A stretch of 64,000 nucleotides of DNA. Source: an uncultured Chitinophagaceae bacterium (GTDB lineage: Bacteria; Bacteroidota; Bacteroidia; Chitinophagales; Chitinophagaceae). The position numbers were made by a program, and so were the translations under genes. Below, piece after piece: positions 26,054 through 34,098 of the stretch. Location: assembly GCA_937858715.1 (NCBI GenBank), contig CALLZY010000147.1:1-64000 (forward strand). Reading direction: 5' to 3'. The notes beneath the pieces were generated by a model. The model was given only the letters and a program-made list of their open reading frames with translations. It was not told the DNA's origin and searched no databases. Numbering within the stretch: position 1 is the first letter of the stretch; the number at the start of each line of letters is the position of its first letter.

Positions 26054-27427
26054 ATGATTAACTCGTTAGATAGTTTTAAATCACCCTTCTTTATCGGTGT
26101 TGCAGGTGCTGGCATGAGTGCAATCGCTCAATATCTTAAGGGGATTGGCAAAGAGGTTTCAGGCAGTGACAGATTTTTTGTTTCAGGACAGTTTAATGAA
26201 ACTAGAGAGAAATTAGAAGCAGAAGGTATATTATGTTTTGCTCAAAACGGTGAAGGCATTAATGAAACTACTGACCTGGTGGTGGCATCAACAGCCGTGG
26301 AGGATACAGTATTTGAAATGCAAAAAGCAAAGCAACTGGGTATCCCGGTTATCAGGCGGTCAGAATTACTTGCTATTATTGCGGCCAGTAAAAAAACGAT
26401 AGCCGTTGGTGGCACCAGCGGAAAAAGCACTACAACGGCAATGTTGTTCGATATACTTGAATATGCTGGGATGAAACCAAGCATTATTAGTGGCGCAGGA
26501 CTTACAAGTATTATCAAGGAAGGAAAAATCGGTAATGCAAAAGTAGGAGAAGGAGATTGGCTGGTAATTGAGGCTGATGAAAGTGATGGCTCCATTGTTC
26601 AGTATAAACCTGAAATAGGACTGCTGCTCAATATTGATAAAGACCACCAGGAACTGGATGAACTCATGCGGATATTCGGCGAGTTTAAAGCAAACAGTAA
26701 GAAGTTTGTGGTGAACCAGTCGCATCCTTTAGCCAGAACATTATCGCAGGATGTAAAGCATGATTTTTCCACAGATGATAATGAAGCAGGTTGTGTAGCT
26801 AAAGATTTCAGGCAGGCAGGCTTCAATATCAGATATTCAATATTCAATATTCAGTTTTCAATATCGGCTATTGGAAAACATAATATGGAGAATGCCCTTG
26901 CAGCAACAGCCGTGGCTAACCAGCTTGGTGTAAGCCTTGAAACCTGTTCTGCTGCATTGTCGAAGTATGAAGGCATATACCGTCGTAACCAGATGTTGGG
27001 ACAAAAGCATGGTGTTTGGGTAATTGATGATTATGCACACAATCCTGTAAAATGTGCTGCAGCTATATCAGCCTGCCAGCCAGTATCGGAAAAAGTAATA
27101 GCATGGCTGCAGCCACACGGCTATAAGCCGACTAAGTTTCTGCGGAATGATTTTGTGAAAGAAATTGCCAATGTCCTTCGCCCGCAGGATGAAATATGGA
27201 TGAGTGAAATATTCTATGCCGGGGGCACCACTACAAAAGATATTTCAGCCGCTGATTTGATTAATGACCTGAAGACTCTTGGCAAGCAGGCTTTTTTTGT
27301 TGAGAACAGAAACGAATTACTTGAGACAGCCCGGTCACATTTTACTGAAGATTGCGTACTGCTGCTGATGGGAGCAAGAGACCCGTCTTTAGAATATTTT
27401 GCAAAAGATGTTTGGGAAAAATTGTGA
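26054..27427 (+). CDS. Mur ligase family protein (MurC/Mpl-like)
   Basis: 457 residues with the three Mur ligase domains: N-terminal Rossmann part (FFIGVAGAGMSAIAQYL), central ATPase with P-loop GTSGKSTTT (120-128) and EADESDGSI, and C-terminal domain with DDYAHNPVKCAAA. The family joins an amino acid or peptide to a UDP-muramyl precursor using ATP. The P-loop GTSGKST instead of the GTHGKTT of MurC, and DDYAHNP instead of DDYAHHP, suggest a divergent paralogue such as the peptidoglycan-recycling ligase Mpl rather than the essential MurC. Residues 257-272 are encoded by seven tandem 7-bp units (26822-26870), giving a low-complexity insert between domains (FNIRYSIFNIQFSI). It follows the DUF1905 gene by 23 bases. 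Confidence 0.82.
   Translation: MINSLDSFKSPFFIGVAGAGMSAIAQYLKGIGKEVSGSDRFFVSGQFNETREKLEAEGILCFAQNGEGINETTDLVVASTAVEDTVFEMQKAKQLGIPVIRRSELLAIIAASKKTIAVGGTSGKSTTTAMLFDILEYAGMKPSIISGAGLTSIIKEGKIGNAKVGEGDWLVIEADESDGSIVQYKPEIGLLLNIDKDHQELDELMRIFGEFKANSKKFVVNQSHPLARTLSQDVKHDFSTDDNEAGCVAKDFRQAGFNIRYSIFNIQFSISAIGKHNMENALAATAVANQLGVSLETCSAALSKYEGIYRRNQMLGQKHGVWVIDDYAHNPVKCAAAISACQPVSEKVIAWLQPHGYKPTKFLRNDFVKEIANVLRPQDEIWMSEIFYAGGTTTKDISAADLINDLKTLGKQAFFVENRNELLETARSHFTEDCVLLLMGARDPSLEYFAKDVWEKL
26822..26870 (+). repeat. In-frame heptad repeat inside the MurC-like gene
   Basis: Seven consecutive 7-bp units, consensus TTCAATA (four of the seven are exact), without loss of frame. As 7 is not a multiple of 3, each unit is read in a different frame. 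It encodes a hydrophobic, Asn/Ile/Ser-rich stretch between conserved ligase blocks. Confidence 0.8.
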
Positions 27428-27440
27428 AAGGAGAGTTGTT

Positions 27441-27818
27441 TCAACTTCCCATGCGCCTGATAATTATATAGCTGAGAACAATCAGCAATAGTAATATGAG
27501 GACAGCGATATATATCCACGGCTGGAAATTAATGTTCAACTTTTCTCTTCTCTTTTTTTTCTTCTCAGTTTTCTTCTTCAGGTCACGGTTCAGCATTTCC
27601 ACCATATATTGAATTTGCTGCTTATCGTTTATAGCAAGCAAACCTTCCATGGCGTCATCTTCAAAGTCGCCCTGCATGAGTTGCTTTTCTACCTCATGCT
27701 TTTCATGTTCCGGTAGTTTTCCCTGGAGGTACTTCAGCAGTAACTCCTGGTCAACTTCGGTTGATAAATTGGATAGTATGTCTTTATAGTCGTTGTTCAC
27801 TGTAATCCGGTTAATCAA
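27441..27818 (-). CDS. Single-TM protein cotranscribed with ECF sigma, possible anti-sigma factor
   Basis: 125 residues if it starts at TTG 27818, overlapping the sigma gene by eight bases, or 119 if it starts at GTG 27800; neither ATG is available. The N-terminal 90 residues are acidic and helical (EVDQELLLKYLQGKLPEHEKHE), followed by a lysine-rich stretch (LKKKTEKKKKRREK) and one membrane helix (about 100-120), leaving almost nothing outside. The overlap with a sigma gene and the cytoplasm-helix-membrane layout suggest an anti-sigma or sigma-partner protein; there is no zinc-binding HxxxCxxC motif, so it is not a ZAS-type factor. The role is inferred from context. Confidence 0.6.
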   Translation of the reverse strand: MINRITVNNDYKDILSNLSTEVDQELLLKYLQGKLPEHEKHEVEKQLMQGDFEDDAMEGLLAINDKQQIQYMVEMLNRDLKKKTEKKKKRREKLNINFQPWIYIAVLILLLLIVLSYIIIRRMGS

Positions 27819-28401
27819 ATATTCCTTTCTTTCTGCTTTCGAGTTTTTTTTCTATCAGCAATTTCAGGTTTCTCTTGCCGTTCTGAATATAACTTTTTAC
27901 CTGCAATAGATTGTATCCTGTTTCTTCGCTTACCTGCTGATAACTTTTCTTTTCAAGATAAAACAAAGTTACGCATTGCTTTTGCTCAGGGTTTAGTTCT
28001 TTCAGGGCATCCTGCATCAGTTCAATAGTGTAATCGGTTTTGGCCTGGGCTGCTTTATCTGTTTCCTCACCCGGTGCAATTGGGAGCCTGTCGTTAATTT
28101 CAGTTATCTGTTTTCCGTTACGATCCCGCAGTCTCATCAGGCAGTGATTCTTGGCAACCATGTACAGCCAGGATTTGAAGTAATCCACTTTATATTTCTG
28201 CAGTTCTTGTATTACTTTCAGAAAAATCTGCTGTACACTGTCTTTAGCTTCATCTTCATCTTTCAGGTATTTCATACATACACCAAGCAGCAACAAAGTA
28301 TAACGTTGCAGCAATATTCCCAGCCATTCATTATTGTGGTCTGAATAAAATTTGCTAAGCAGTTGCTGGTCGCTTATATCGTTATGCCTGTCTGGATGCA
28401 C
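27811..28401 (-). CDS. ECF-family RNA polymerase sigma factor
   Basis: 196 residues; start GTG 28401 (no in-frame ATG upstream). Region 2 spans about 30-95, with CMKYLKDEDEAKDSVQQIFLK and FKSWLYMVAKNHCLMRLRD; region 4 spans about 135-190, with LNPEQKQCVTLFYLEKKSYQQVSEE and a helix-turn-helix ending LQVKSYIQNGKRNLKL. It differs from the sigma factor at 12012 and is paired with a one-TM gene whose start overlaps its stop. Together these form a probable sigma plus membrane partner switch responding to an envelope signal. Regulon unknown. The gene lies 64 bases beyond the secreted-protein operon at 28466. Confidence 0.9.
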   Translation of the reverse strand: MHPDRHNDISDQQLLSKFYSDHNNEWLGILLQRYTLLLLGVCMKYLKDEDEAKDSVQQIFLKVIQELQKYKVDYFKSWLYMVAKNHCLMRLRDRNGKQITEINDRLPIAPGEETDKAAQAKTDYTIELMQDALKELNPEQKQCVTLFYLEKKSYQQVSEETGYNLLQVKSYIQNGKRNLKLLIEKKLESRKKGIFD

Positions 28402-28465
28402 AAATTGTGTTCTTATTGAGATAAGATGCTGAAACCTGAATTTTCAACAAAGTTCAGGCAATTTT

Positions 28466-29137
28466 TTATTCAAAATCAGCATTATTGCGTGGAATCCATT
28501 CCTGGTTCAAAAAGGGAAGGTAAGCCCTGTTTTCAATTACAACAAACCGGATAGTGATAACGAAGATGTTTTCAGTGCCTGCCTTGTCTGATGACCAGGC
28601 AACAGTTAAGGGTGCAAATGGCAAAGCACCTTTGTTGAATTCGCAAATCTCACCATGAGCATTATTTCTGCTTTCAAATTTCCGTGTTGTCACTTCACTG
28701 AATCCATCCTTATATTTTCTTATAAACTTTTTGAACTCTTCTTCCACCATTTTTTTGCTTCCGGCTCCTGCCGGGGCATAACCGGCCATCTGGTACAGCA
28801 AAATACTTTTTCCTGTGCCACTGCTGTCAGCTGGCTGTTCTCTTTCTGCCAAAACGACCTTTGTCTTCTGTGTTTTGAATGAGAAAGGTGCATGAGATTT
28901 ATATGTCCCTTCAAAGAAGTAAAGTGTGCTGTCGGTTATTTTTGAAATGGTTTTGTCCTGCAGGGCCGGATCGTTGGTCAGGTGTTGTACAAAAAAGCCA
29001 AAACTGCTCTTAAATGGATCGTAACGATAATACTTCTTTGTAATGTCAAGTATTCGTTGGGCATGAAGGTGCTGAACTGAAAGAAGAAGTATTATGGCTA
29101 TTCCTCTTGCTATTAGTTTTTCTTGTTTATTCCGCAT
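28466..29137 (-). CDS. Secreted protein of unknown function (last gene of crcB-ppa operon)
   Basis: 223 residues with a signal peptide ending LLLSVQHLHAQ. The mature part has a helix-rich start (FFVQHLTNDPALQDK), a middle beta region and an end with GTENIFVITIRFVVIENRAYL. No recognised family. It follows the gene at 29180 by 42 bases on the same strand, and both have similar sizes, export signals and a (T/Q)xNIF-type strand near the end, so they may be distant paralogues (inference). Its place at the tail of the lipoprotein-crcB-ppa-tauE operon could be coincidental. Confidence 0.6.
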   Translation of the reverse strand: MRNKQEKLIARGIAIILLLSVQHLHAQRILDITKKYYRYDPFKSSFGFFVQHLTNDPALQDKTISKITDSTLYFFEGTYKSHAPFSFKTQKTKVVLAEREQPADSSGTGKSILLYQMAGYAPAGAGSKKMVEEEFKKFIRKYKDGFSEVTTRKFESRNNAHGEICEFNKGALPFAPLTVAWSSDKAGTENIFVITIRFVVIENRAYLPFLNQEWIPRNNADFE

Positions 29138-29179
29138 AAAACCGAAATGTCGATGAATTTCTCCTGTCCGGCAATTTAC

Positions 29180-29800
29180 TTAGTTTTTGTTTTCTAACTG
29201 TAATTCATAAAGTAAGGCAAGGCTAAGGCAGTGGGTATTAGCATTTTGATAGTAACCGCCCCAGGAAAGAAAAATGTTTTTTTGGCCTGTTTGTCTTGAA
29301 CTAAATTCATATCGTTCAAATGGCCTTTTGTTTTTTTTCTTTGATTTTTTTATCATCGAGGCATGATAAGTATCCGAGAACTCTTTTTTTAACCTTTTGT
29401 ATTCGCTCTTTATTCGGCTTTCATTGTCAACAGTGCTATCGGAAATTGCAATTATTTCCATTAAAAGAAAACGAATCTTTCCATCGATTTTGTTATCCCT
29501 TATACCGTATCCTTCCCTGATTTGAAATTCAATTCCTTTAACCGGAATTTGAAATGGGTTGAAAGAAACAGAGAAGGCCCGATAATAAAATGCCGATGTG
29601 TCAGTTTTGTTGATTAATGTATCTTTTTTTGCTCCTGTCCCTTTTTCGATTTGATCTATTATTTCTGCGAGGTTTGTTGTTTTGGGGTCTGTTCGAAAAT
29701 AAAGTGGGAGCAATCTGCCTTGTGTTTCATTCTGGGCACTCAAAATAGAAAAAAACGACAATAAGATTAATAAAAAGAAAAAACTGGTCTTTTTTATCAT
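29180..29800 (-). CDS. Secreted protein of unknown function
   Basis: 206 residues from ATG 29800; a longer frame starting at 29839 would overlap the upstream gene heavily. The chosen start overlaps the tauE-like stop as ATGA, the classic arrangement for coupled translation, and begins a signal peptide (IKKTSFFFLLILLSFFSILSAQ). The mature chain has a segment of charged helix (KSEYKRLKKEFSDTYHASMIKK) and ends in strands. Not recognised. It is probably cotranscribed with tauE, ppa and crcB. Confidence 0.65.
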   Translation of the reverse strand: MIKKTSFFFLLILLSFFSILSAQNETQGRLLPLYFRTDPKTTNLAEIIDQIEKGTGAKKDTLINKTDTSAFYYRAFSVSFNPFQIPVKGIEFQIREGYGIRDNKIDGKIRFLLMEIIAISDSTVDNESRIKSEYKRLKKEFSDTYHASMIKKSKKKNKRPFERYEFSSRQTGQKNIFLSWGGYYQNANTHCLSLALLYELQLENKN

Positions 29801-30234
29801 AGCGAACTTTTTACCCACTTCATTACTGCCGTATCCCAACCCATCATTTTTATCGCAGTATAGAAGAGAATAATTCCAAAAATCTTTTTCAAAAGGTTCT
29901 GATCAATGCTGATGGCTAATTTGCTGCCAAAATATCCGCCGATAATGAATGTTATTGCCAGAAGTCCAACTACTTTCAAGTCTATTGGAGTGCCCATTTT
30001 CTGGCATTGATTGTAGTAGTAGAGTGATGCTATTATAACTACCGGAAGTGTGATTACAGCCAGCGATGTACCTTGTGCCTGATGTTGTGTATAGCGAAGA
30101 AAAAATACCAGTGCAGGAACCATTACAATACCGCCGCCTACACCTACCAGGCCGCTGAGCACACCTGCTGATAATCCTATCAGCAGGACTGTGATAATAA
30201 TTTGTGTGGTCATGATATTTTTTTGGTCTTGCAT
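29797..30234 (-). CDS. TauE/SafE-family small permease
   Basis: 145 residues with four hydrophobic segments, about half the usual TauE/SafE length. The N-terminus has the family GLSAGVLSGLVGVGGGIVMVP, with the Gly-rich core and the second Gly cluster GGYFGSKLA near residue 100. TauE/SafE proteins export sulfite, sulfoacetate and similar anions; half-size members probably dimerise. The start ATG at 30234 overlaps the ppa stop by one base (TAATG); an alternative ATG lies seven codons in. Context: directly between ppa and a secreted-protein gene, in an operon with a fluoride channel, so an anion-export role is plausible. Confidence 0.8.
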   Translation of the reverse strand: MQDQKNIMTTQIIITVLLIGLSAGVLSGLVGVGGGIVMVPALVFFLRYTQHQAQGTSLAVITLPVVIIASLYYYNQCQKMGTPIDLKVVGLLAITFIIGGYFGSKLAISIDQNLLKKIFGIILFYTAIKMMGWDTAVMKWVKSSL

Positions 30235-30785
30235 TAATGTCCGAATGTGTTGGTGTAGTGTTCAATCGCCTCATTAATGATGCGGAATGCAACAGTTTTG
30301 TCCTGAAAGTTATCAATCACCACTTTTTTATTTTCTAATACTTTGTATTGTTCAAAAAAGTTTTTCATTTCCAGCAGGAAATGCTGCGGCATCTCTTCAA
30401 TACATGTGATATGGTTTACTGAAGGGTCGTGGGTGGCTACAGCAATGATTTTATCATCTTCCTGTCCATGGTCAATCATTTGCATATTGCCTATCACATT
30501 TGCCTCAACAAGACAAAGTGACCGTATAGACTGTGAGCAGATTACCAGAATATCAAGCGGGTCGTTATCAAGTCCCAGTGTTTGCGGAATAAACCCATAG
30601 TTTATCGGGTACTGGAACGAGGAATATATTACCCTGTCCAATTTCAGCAGACCGGTAGCCTTGTCCACTTCATATTTTGATCTTGAGCCTTGTGGTATTT
30701 CGATAATGGCATTTACCTGGTCAGGAACATTATTGCCATGACTAACTCCATGCCAGGGATGTTTTATTGAATGTTGTGCTTCCAT
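30234..30785 (-). CDS. ppa: Inorganic pyrophosphatase (family I)
   Basis: 183 residues, soluble family I enzyme. The active-site signature DNDPLD (73-78) and the preceding YPINYGFIPQT segment are intact, with IDHGQEDDKIIAV (about 104-116) supplying further metal ligands. It hydrolyses pyrophosphate to phosphate and drives nucleic acid, protein and lipid synthesis. The enzyme class is strongly inhibited by fluoride, and the gene lies 12 bases downstream of crcB, a fluoride exporter gene. The tauE-like gene overlaps its stop. The N-terminus carries about 25 residues (HPWHGVSHGNNVPDQ) before the conserved fold, which is usual for this subgroup. Confidence 0.94.
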   Translation of the reverse strand: MEAQHSIKHPWHGVSHGNNVPDQVNAIIEIPQGSRSKYEVDKATGLLKLDRVIYSSFQYPINYGFIPQTLGLDNDPLDILVICSQSIRSLCLVEANVIGNMQMIDHGQEDDKIIAVATHDPSVNHITCIEEMPQHFLLEMKNFFEQYKVLENKKVVIDNFQDKTVAFRIINEAIEHYTNTFGH

Positions 30786-30797
30786 ATAGTATGAGTA

Positions 30798-31172
30798 TTA
30801 TCTTATTAGTTTCATGCCTGCATATGTTGCCAGCAAACCCAGAATAATGCTTCCGGCCGCATATGCAAAAAATAACCCGGTTCGCTGTTCTCTTAATAAG
30901 CCGATACTTTCAAGGGTAAAGGCTGAGAATGTGGTGAACCCGCCACAAATACCTGTCATCAAAAATAGTTTCCAATGCTCGTTATTGTCAAAAGATCTGA
31001 AACTTAACCCCCAGAATAACCCTATCAGGAAGCATCCGGCAATATTTACGCTGAAAGTTCCCAATGGAAAATGATGCGGGTAAATGGCATACATCCATCG
31101 CTGCACCAGGTAACGGCCGATACTGCCTAAGCCACCGCCAAGTCCTACCAGCAGAATGTTCTTAAGAATCAT
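30798..31172 (-). CDS. crcB: CrcB/Fluc fluoride ion channel
   Basis: 124 residues, four hydrophobic segments. Typical Fluc motifs are present: GLGGGLGSIGRYL, the conserved Asn in GTFSVNIAG (Asn43), and GICGGFTTFSAFTLE (about 74-88) with the Phe-box aromatic residues. CrcB forms dual-topology dimers in the inner membrane that expel fluoride. Its ATG overlaps the upstream lipoprotein stop by four bases and the pyrophosphatase gene follows after 12 bases, so all three are one unit. No fluoride riboswitch signature was seen upstream. Confidence 0.93.
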   Translation of the reverse strand: MILKNILLVGLGGGLGSIGRYLVQRWMYAIYPHHFPLGTFSVNIAGCFLIGLFWGLSFRSFDNNEHWKLFLMTGICGGFTTFSAFTLESIGLLREQRTGLFFAYAAGSIILGLLATYAGMKLIR

Positions 31173-31633
31173 CTTAAAGTATCTTTTATCGTAATGCCAG
31201 GCAGTGTGGTATCAGAATCATGTAAAAAGAGGTATTTCAAATCAATCAGCCAGTTTTGGCCCGATTTAATCACTTTTAGAGTATCATGGTCATTCTTATA
31301 AGAATTAGAATAAATAATAACAGAAACAGAGTCATTAACCGGGATGGTTTTATGAAACTGGATACTGGCATTCAGGTAACTGGTCCGGGTTGCCTGGTCA
31401 TACTTGATATATGATCTTTCTGCCAGGTTCATGAAGTAATTGTTGAGTGAATCATCCAGCATGTACCGTTTAGCTTCTGTAAATTTTCCATCCAGTGCTG
31501 CACGGATAAAGTTTCTGGCTGCATCTATATTATTGTCAGAAACTGCAGTGGCTTTTTTATCATTGTTGCTGCAGCTGACGAAAACAATGCTGAAGCATAT
31601 TGCTACTATTGAAAAAATTTTTTTCTTCATCAT
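31169..31633 (-). CDS. Lipoprotein, DUF4878-like, first gene of the crcB-ppa operon
   Basis: 154 residues. Lipoprotein signal with lipobox FVSC (Cys21); two adjacent Met codons at 31633 and 31630 give equivalent starts. The mature part (about 35-150) has the NTF2-like pattern NIDAARNFIRAALDGKFTEA, NYFMNLAER and SGQNWLIDLKYLF, similar to DUF4878-type lipoproteins. It probably faces the periplasm. Its stop overlaps the crcB start as ATGA. Function unknown; coupling to crcB is the main clue. A terminator after the preceding lipoprotein gene separates it from that unit. Confidence 0.72.
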   Translation of the reverse strand: MMKKKIFSIVAICFSIVFVSCSNNDKKATAVSDNNIDAARNFIRAALDGKFTEAKRYMLDDSLNNYFMNLAERSYIKYDQATRTSYLNASIQFHKTIPVNDSVSVIIYSNSYKNDHDTLKVIKSGQNWLIDLKYLFLHDSDTTLPGITIKDTLR

Positions 31634-31675
31634 TCTGCAAAGTACAAAACTTTCCGCTTTGGGACAGTGGTAAAC

Positions 31676-31704
31676 AAAAAAGCACCTCCATACTGGAAGT
31701 GCCT
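31676..31704 (-). terminator. Intrinsic terminator after the 31724 lipoprotein gene
   Basis: Minus-strand stem GCACTTCC / GGAGGTGC (one G-U pair), loop AGTAT, followed by TTTTTTG. It lies 20 bases beyond the stop codon and isolates the downstream operon. Confidence 0.85.
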
Positions 31705-31723
31705 TTCTGTTGGGTTGAGACGG

Positions 31724-32338
31724 TTATTTGTTCATATTCTCAAGACCTTTCATCGCTTCTTTCATTTTTTCAAGATCTTCAGGCTTGATGTTCTCTATAG
31801 CTTTCTTAGCTTCTTCCAGACTCTTTGTGAGGCTGTCTGCATTTAAAGCGTCCAGTCCTTCAGTATTTTCAGTTCCTCCGTTATCAAAACTGTCGGTACC
31901 GCCTTGATTTGCTTTGCCTTTGTCCATTTTCATCAGGGTGCTCATACTGAAATCAACTTTCCATGCACCGTCTTCTTTTTTCAACGGGAATTCAATTGTC
32001 TCTTTCTCTTTTTTATTAGTGATAGGAACTACAGCTGCATCACCGGTAATTTTTGCATCGCCAAATTCTACATCTTTAAATCCTTCCATTGGATCTTCTT
32101 CTGGCTTGTCAGTTTTCATCTTTTCTGCCATATCCATTCCCTTCTTCATCATATCAAGAGCAGCTTTGCTGTCTTTTGTAGCCAGTTTGGCAGCGCCGTC
32201 AATATCTTTTTTGGCCATTTTTTCAAAGAATGCTACCATTACGGCTTTAGGATCATTACCAGGACCCTTACTCTTACAACCGGCAACGATAACAGCAAAT
32301 GCACTGCCGAGTACCAGGAAATTGAGTATCTTTTTCAT
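31724..32338 (-). CDS. DUF4878-type lipoprotein with acidic helical tail
   Basis: 204 residues. Lipobox IVAGC (Cys21). Residues about 28-140 match the DUF4878 NTF2-like fold: GNDPKAVMVAFFEKMAKKD, DAKITGDAAVVPITNKK and FPLKKEDGAWKVDFSMST. The final 60 residues are low-complexity and charged, with a Gly/Asn/Thr linker and an amphipathic helix rich in Lys and Glu (SLEEAKKAIENIKPEDLEKM). Anchored to a membrane and probably periplasmic. No partner gene is obvious: a terminator follows, and the upstream gene is an unrelated hydrolase 64 bases away. Confidence 0.8.
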   Translation of the reverse strand: MKKILNFLVLGSAFAVIVAGCKSKGPGNDPKAVMVAFFEKMAKKDIDGAAKLATKDSKAALDMMKKGMDMAEKMKTDKPEEDPMEGFKDVEFGDAKITGDAAVVPITNKKEKETIEFPLKKEDGAWKVDFSMSTLMKMDKGKANQGGTDSFDNGGTENTEGLDALNADSLTKSLEEAKKAIENIKPEDLEKMKEAMKGLENMNK

Positions 32339-32402
32339 TAGTCAGTTTTTTGGTTTAAAGAATTAAGTTAAATGTATCAGCAAAAGTAGTACTTCCGGTA
32401 AT

Positions 32403-33050
32403 TCAATATTGAAAAACTTCTCGTTTTACCAGTTTACTGTCCGGGTTCAGGTAAAGATCATCGGTAGTTACACCATAGGGCATCGTATCGGTTCGAATAT
32501 ACGAAGTGTATCTTCCGTCAACAGCTTTGTTAAGCGATTTAAAAACAAACTCGGAACAGTACATGACATTATCGCTCTGGAAATTGAAAAAGAGGTCGAA
32601 TTTCAGGCCTGAACGGTGATAATCATGAACGACTTCGGCAAGTTTTATCATTTCTTTGCCCGTTAAATGATACCGGTAAATTCCTATCGAATTATTCTCT
32701 GCAGGGTCTGCAAATGCCTCGATGGGTTGCCGCATCAGTTTTTGCGACGGATTATAAGTTCCGCCCAGTGCATGGTAAACAAAGGGGCTGTCATTTTCAA
32801 TAAAAATAATTCCGCAGTGTGAGTAGGAAGTGTCTTTCCGGTTAAAACTGCGGGCGGCCCTGCTTACTTCATCGTTCCCATTTCTAAAGATTAAATCACC
32901 GGACTGTACCAGTTTTTTCAAATTACCAATTCTGGCAGCATTACTGATAGTGTTTCCCCCGTTATTTGTTTTTGCCGGTTTTTCTTTTTTATCATTACAG
33001 GCGTATGCAATAAAAAACAGGGATAAAACGAGTAAAAAGATCCGTTTCAT
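32403..33050 (-). CDS. YiiX/YebB-like NlpC/P60-type cysteine hydrolase lipoprotein
   Basis: 215 residues. N-terminal lipoprotein signal (lipobox AYAC, Cys18). The domain is a permuted papain-like amidase: GDLIFR (51-56), SYSHCGIIF with the presumed catalytic His78, and YCSEFVFKS with Cys165, with the His before the Cys as in YiiX. Members hydrolyse amide or ester bonds, often in lipids or cell wall peptides. It sits upstream of the DUF4878 lipoprotein and downstream of phoH, 28 bases away, and may be cotranscribed with phoH. Substrate not inferable. Confidence 0.85.
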   Translation of the reverse strand: MKRIFLLVLSLFFIAYACNDKKEKPAKTNNGGNTISNAARIGNLKKLVQSGDLIFRNGNDEVSRAARSFNRKDTSYSHCGIIFIENDSPFVYHALGGTYNPSQKLMRQPIEAFADPAENNSIGIYRYHLTGKEMIKLAEVVHDYHRSGLKFDLFFNFQSDNVMYCSEFVFKSLNKAVDGRYTSYIRTDTMPYGVTTDDLYLNPDSKLVKREVFQY

Positions 33051-33078
33051 CCCTGCAATGTAAGAAATTATCTTACTG

Positions 33079-34098
33079 CTATTCGCCAGTCTTGTCTTTC
33101 TTGCTCAAAACCGGAGTTTTATGGTTATACATTTCCGGATGTTCTTTTTCATGTTCTTTATTATAAGCCCTTAGGATGTGTTTTACCAGGCGGTGACGGA
33201 CAACATCTTCTTCATCCAGCTCAATGTGAGCAATGCCATCAATATTTCCTAAAATTCTTACAGCGGTAGAAAGACCGCTCCGCTGGTTGCGGGGAAGGTC
33301 AACCTGCGTAAGGTCGCCTGTTATGATGGCTTTTGCATTAGCGCCAATCCGGGTAAGAAACATTTTCAACTGCAGGTCGGTTGAGTTTTGGGCTTCATCC
33401 AGTATGATAAAAGCATTATCCAAAGTCCGGCCCCGCATATATGCCAATGGAGCTATTTCAATGGTCCGGGTAGTCATATAGTATCCCAGTTTATCAGCCG
33501 GAATCATATCATCCAGTGCGTCATACAATGGCCGCAGATATGGGTCGATCTTTTCTTTCAGGTCTCCGGGAAGGAAGCCGAGGCTTTCGCCAGCTTCAAC
33601 AGCAGGTCTGGTAAGAATGATTTTTTTCACCTGCTTATTTTTTAATGCCCGTACAGCCAGTGCAACTGCGGTATAAGTTTTTCCTGTACCCGCAGGGCCG
33701 ATTGCAAAAACGATGTCGTTTTTTTCGGCCATCTGCACTAATTTTTTCTGATTAGCAGTTCTTGCCCTTACAGATTTGCCGTTGGGCCCAAAAACCAGGA
33801 CTTCGTTCGGATTTTTTTCTTGGAAGTGGTCAATAACCTCTGCATCGTCGCCTCCAAGTATTTGCTCGAAATAATTCTGGCTCATGTGGCCGTTTCTCTC
33901 AAGGTAGGAGACAATGAGTGAAATTTTTTCCCTGGCCGATTCAATCTGTTCCGGGGCACCGCTTAGTTTAAGCTGTGTGCCACGGGATAAAATTTTAAGC
34001 AGGGGGAATTTCTTTTTAAGGATGTCGAGTTTGCCGTTATTAACACCGAAAAATTCAATAGGGTTAACGGTTTCAAGGTTGATGATTGTGTCTGTCAA
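33079..34098 (-). CDS. phoH: PhoH-family ATPase
   Basis: 339 residues. The start is TTG 34098: an in-frame stop lies nine bases upstream and no ATG precedes the conserved region. Residues about 10-70 form a KH-like domain typical of PhoH proteins; the ATPase domain follows with Walker A GPAGTGKT (134-141), Walker B FIILDEAQN (near 235) and a helicase-like GDLTQVDLP. PhoH proteins are superfamily 1-like ATPases tied to RNA metabolism, and bacterial PhoH2 relatives are RNA helicase/RNases, though this protein lacks a PIN domain. In Bacteroidota the gene often lies near ybeY, which is not seen here. The upstream noncoding region can fold into two tandem hairpins. Confidence 0.9.
   Translation of the reverse strand: MTDTIINLETVNPIEFFGVNNGKLDILKKKFPLLKILSRGTQLKLSGAPEQIESAREKISLIVSYLERNGHMSQNYFEQILGGDDAEVIDHFQEKNPNEVLVFGPNGKSVRARTANQKKLVQMAEKNDIVFAIGPAGTGKTYTAVALAVRALKNKQVKKIILTRPAVEAGESLGFLPGDLKEKIDPYLRPLYDALDDMIPADKLGYYMTTRTIEIAPLAYMRGRTLDNAFIILDEAQNSTDLQLKMFLTRIGANAKAIITGDLTQVDLPRNQRSGLSTAVRILGNIDGIAHIELDEEDVVRHRLVKHILRAYNKEHEKEHPEMYNHKTPVLSKKDKTGE

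Noticed and set aside
31634..31723. Fluoride riboswitch before the crcB operon
   Set aside because: The short gap contains a terminator for the upstream gene and none of the conserved crcB-motif bases.
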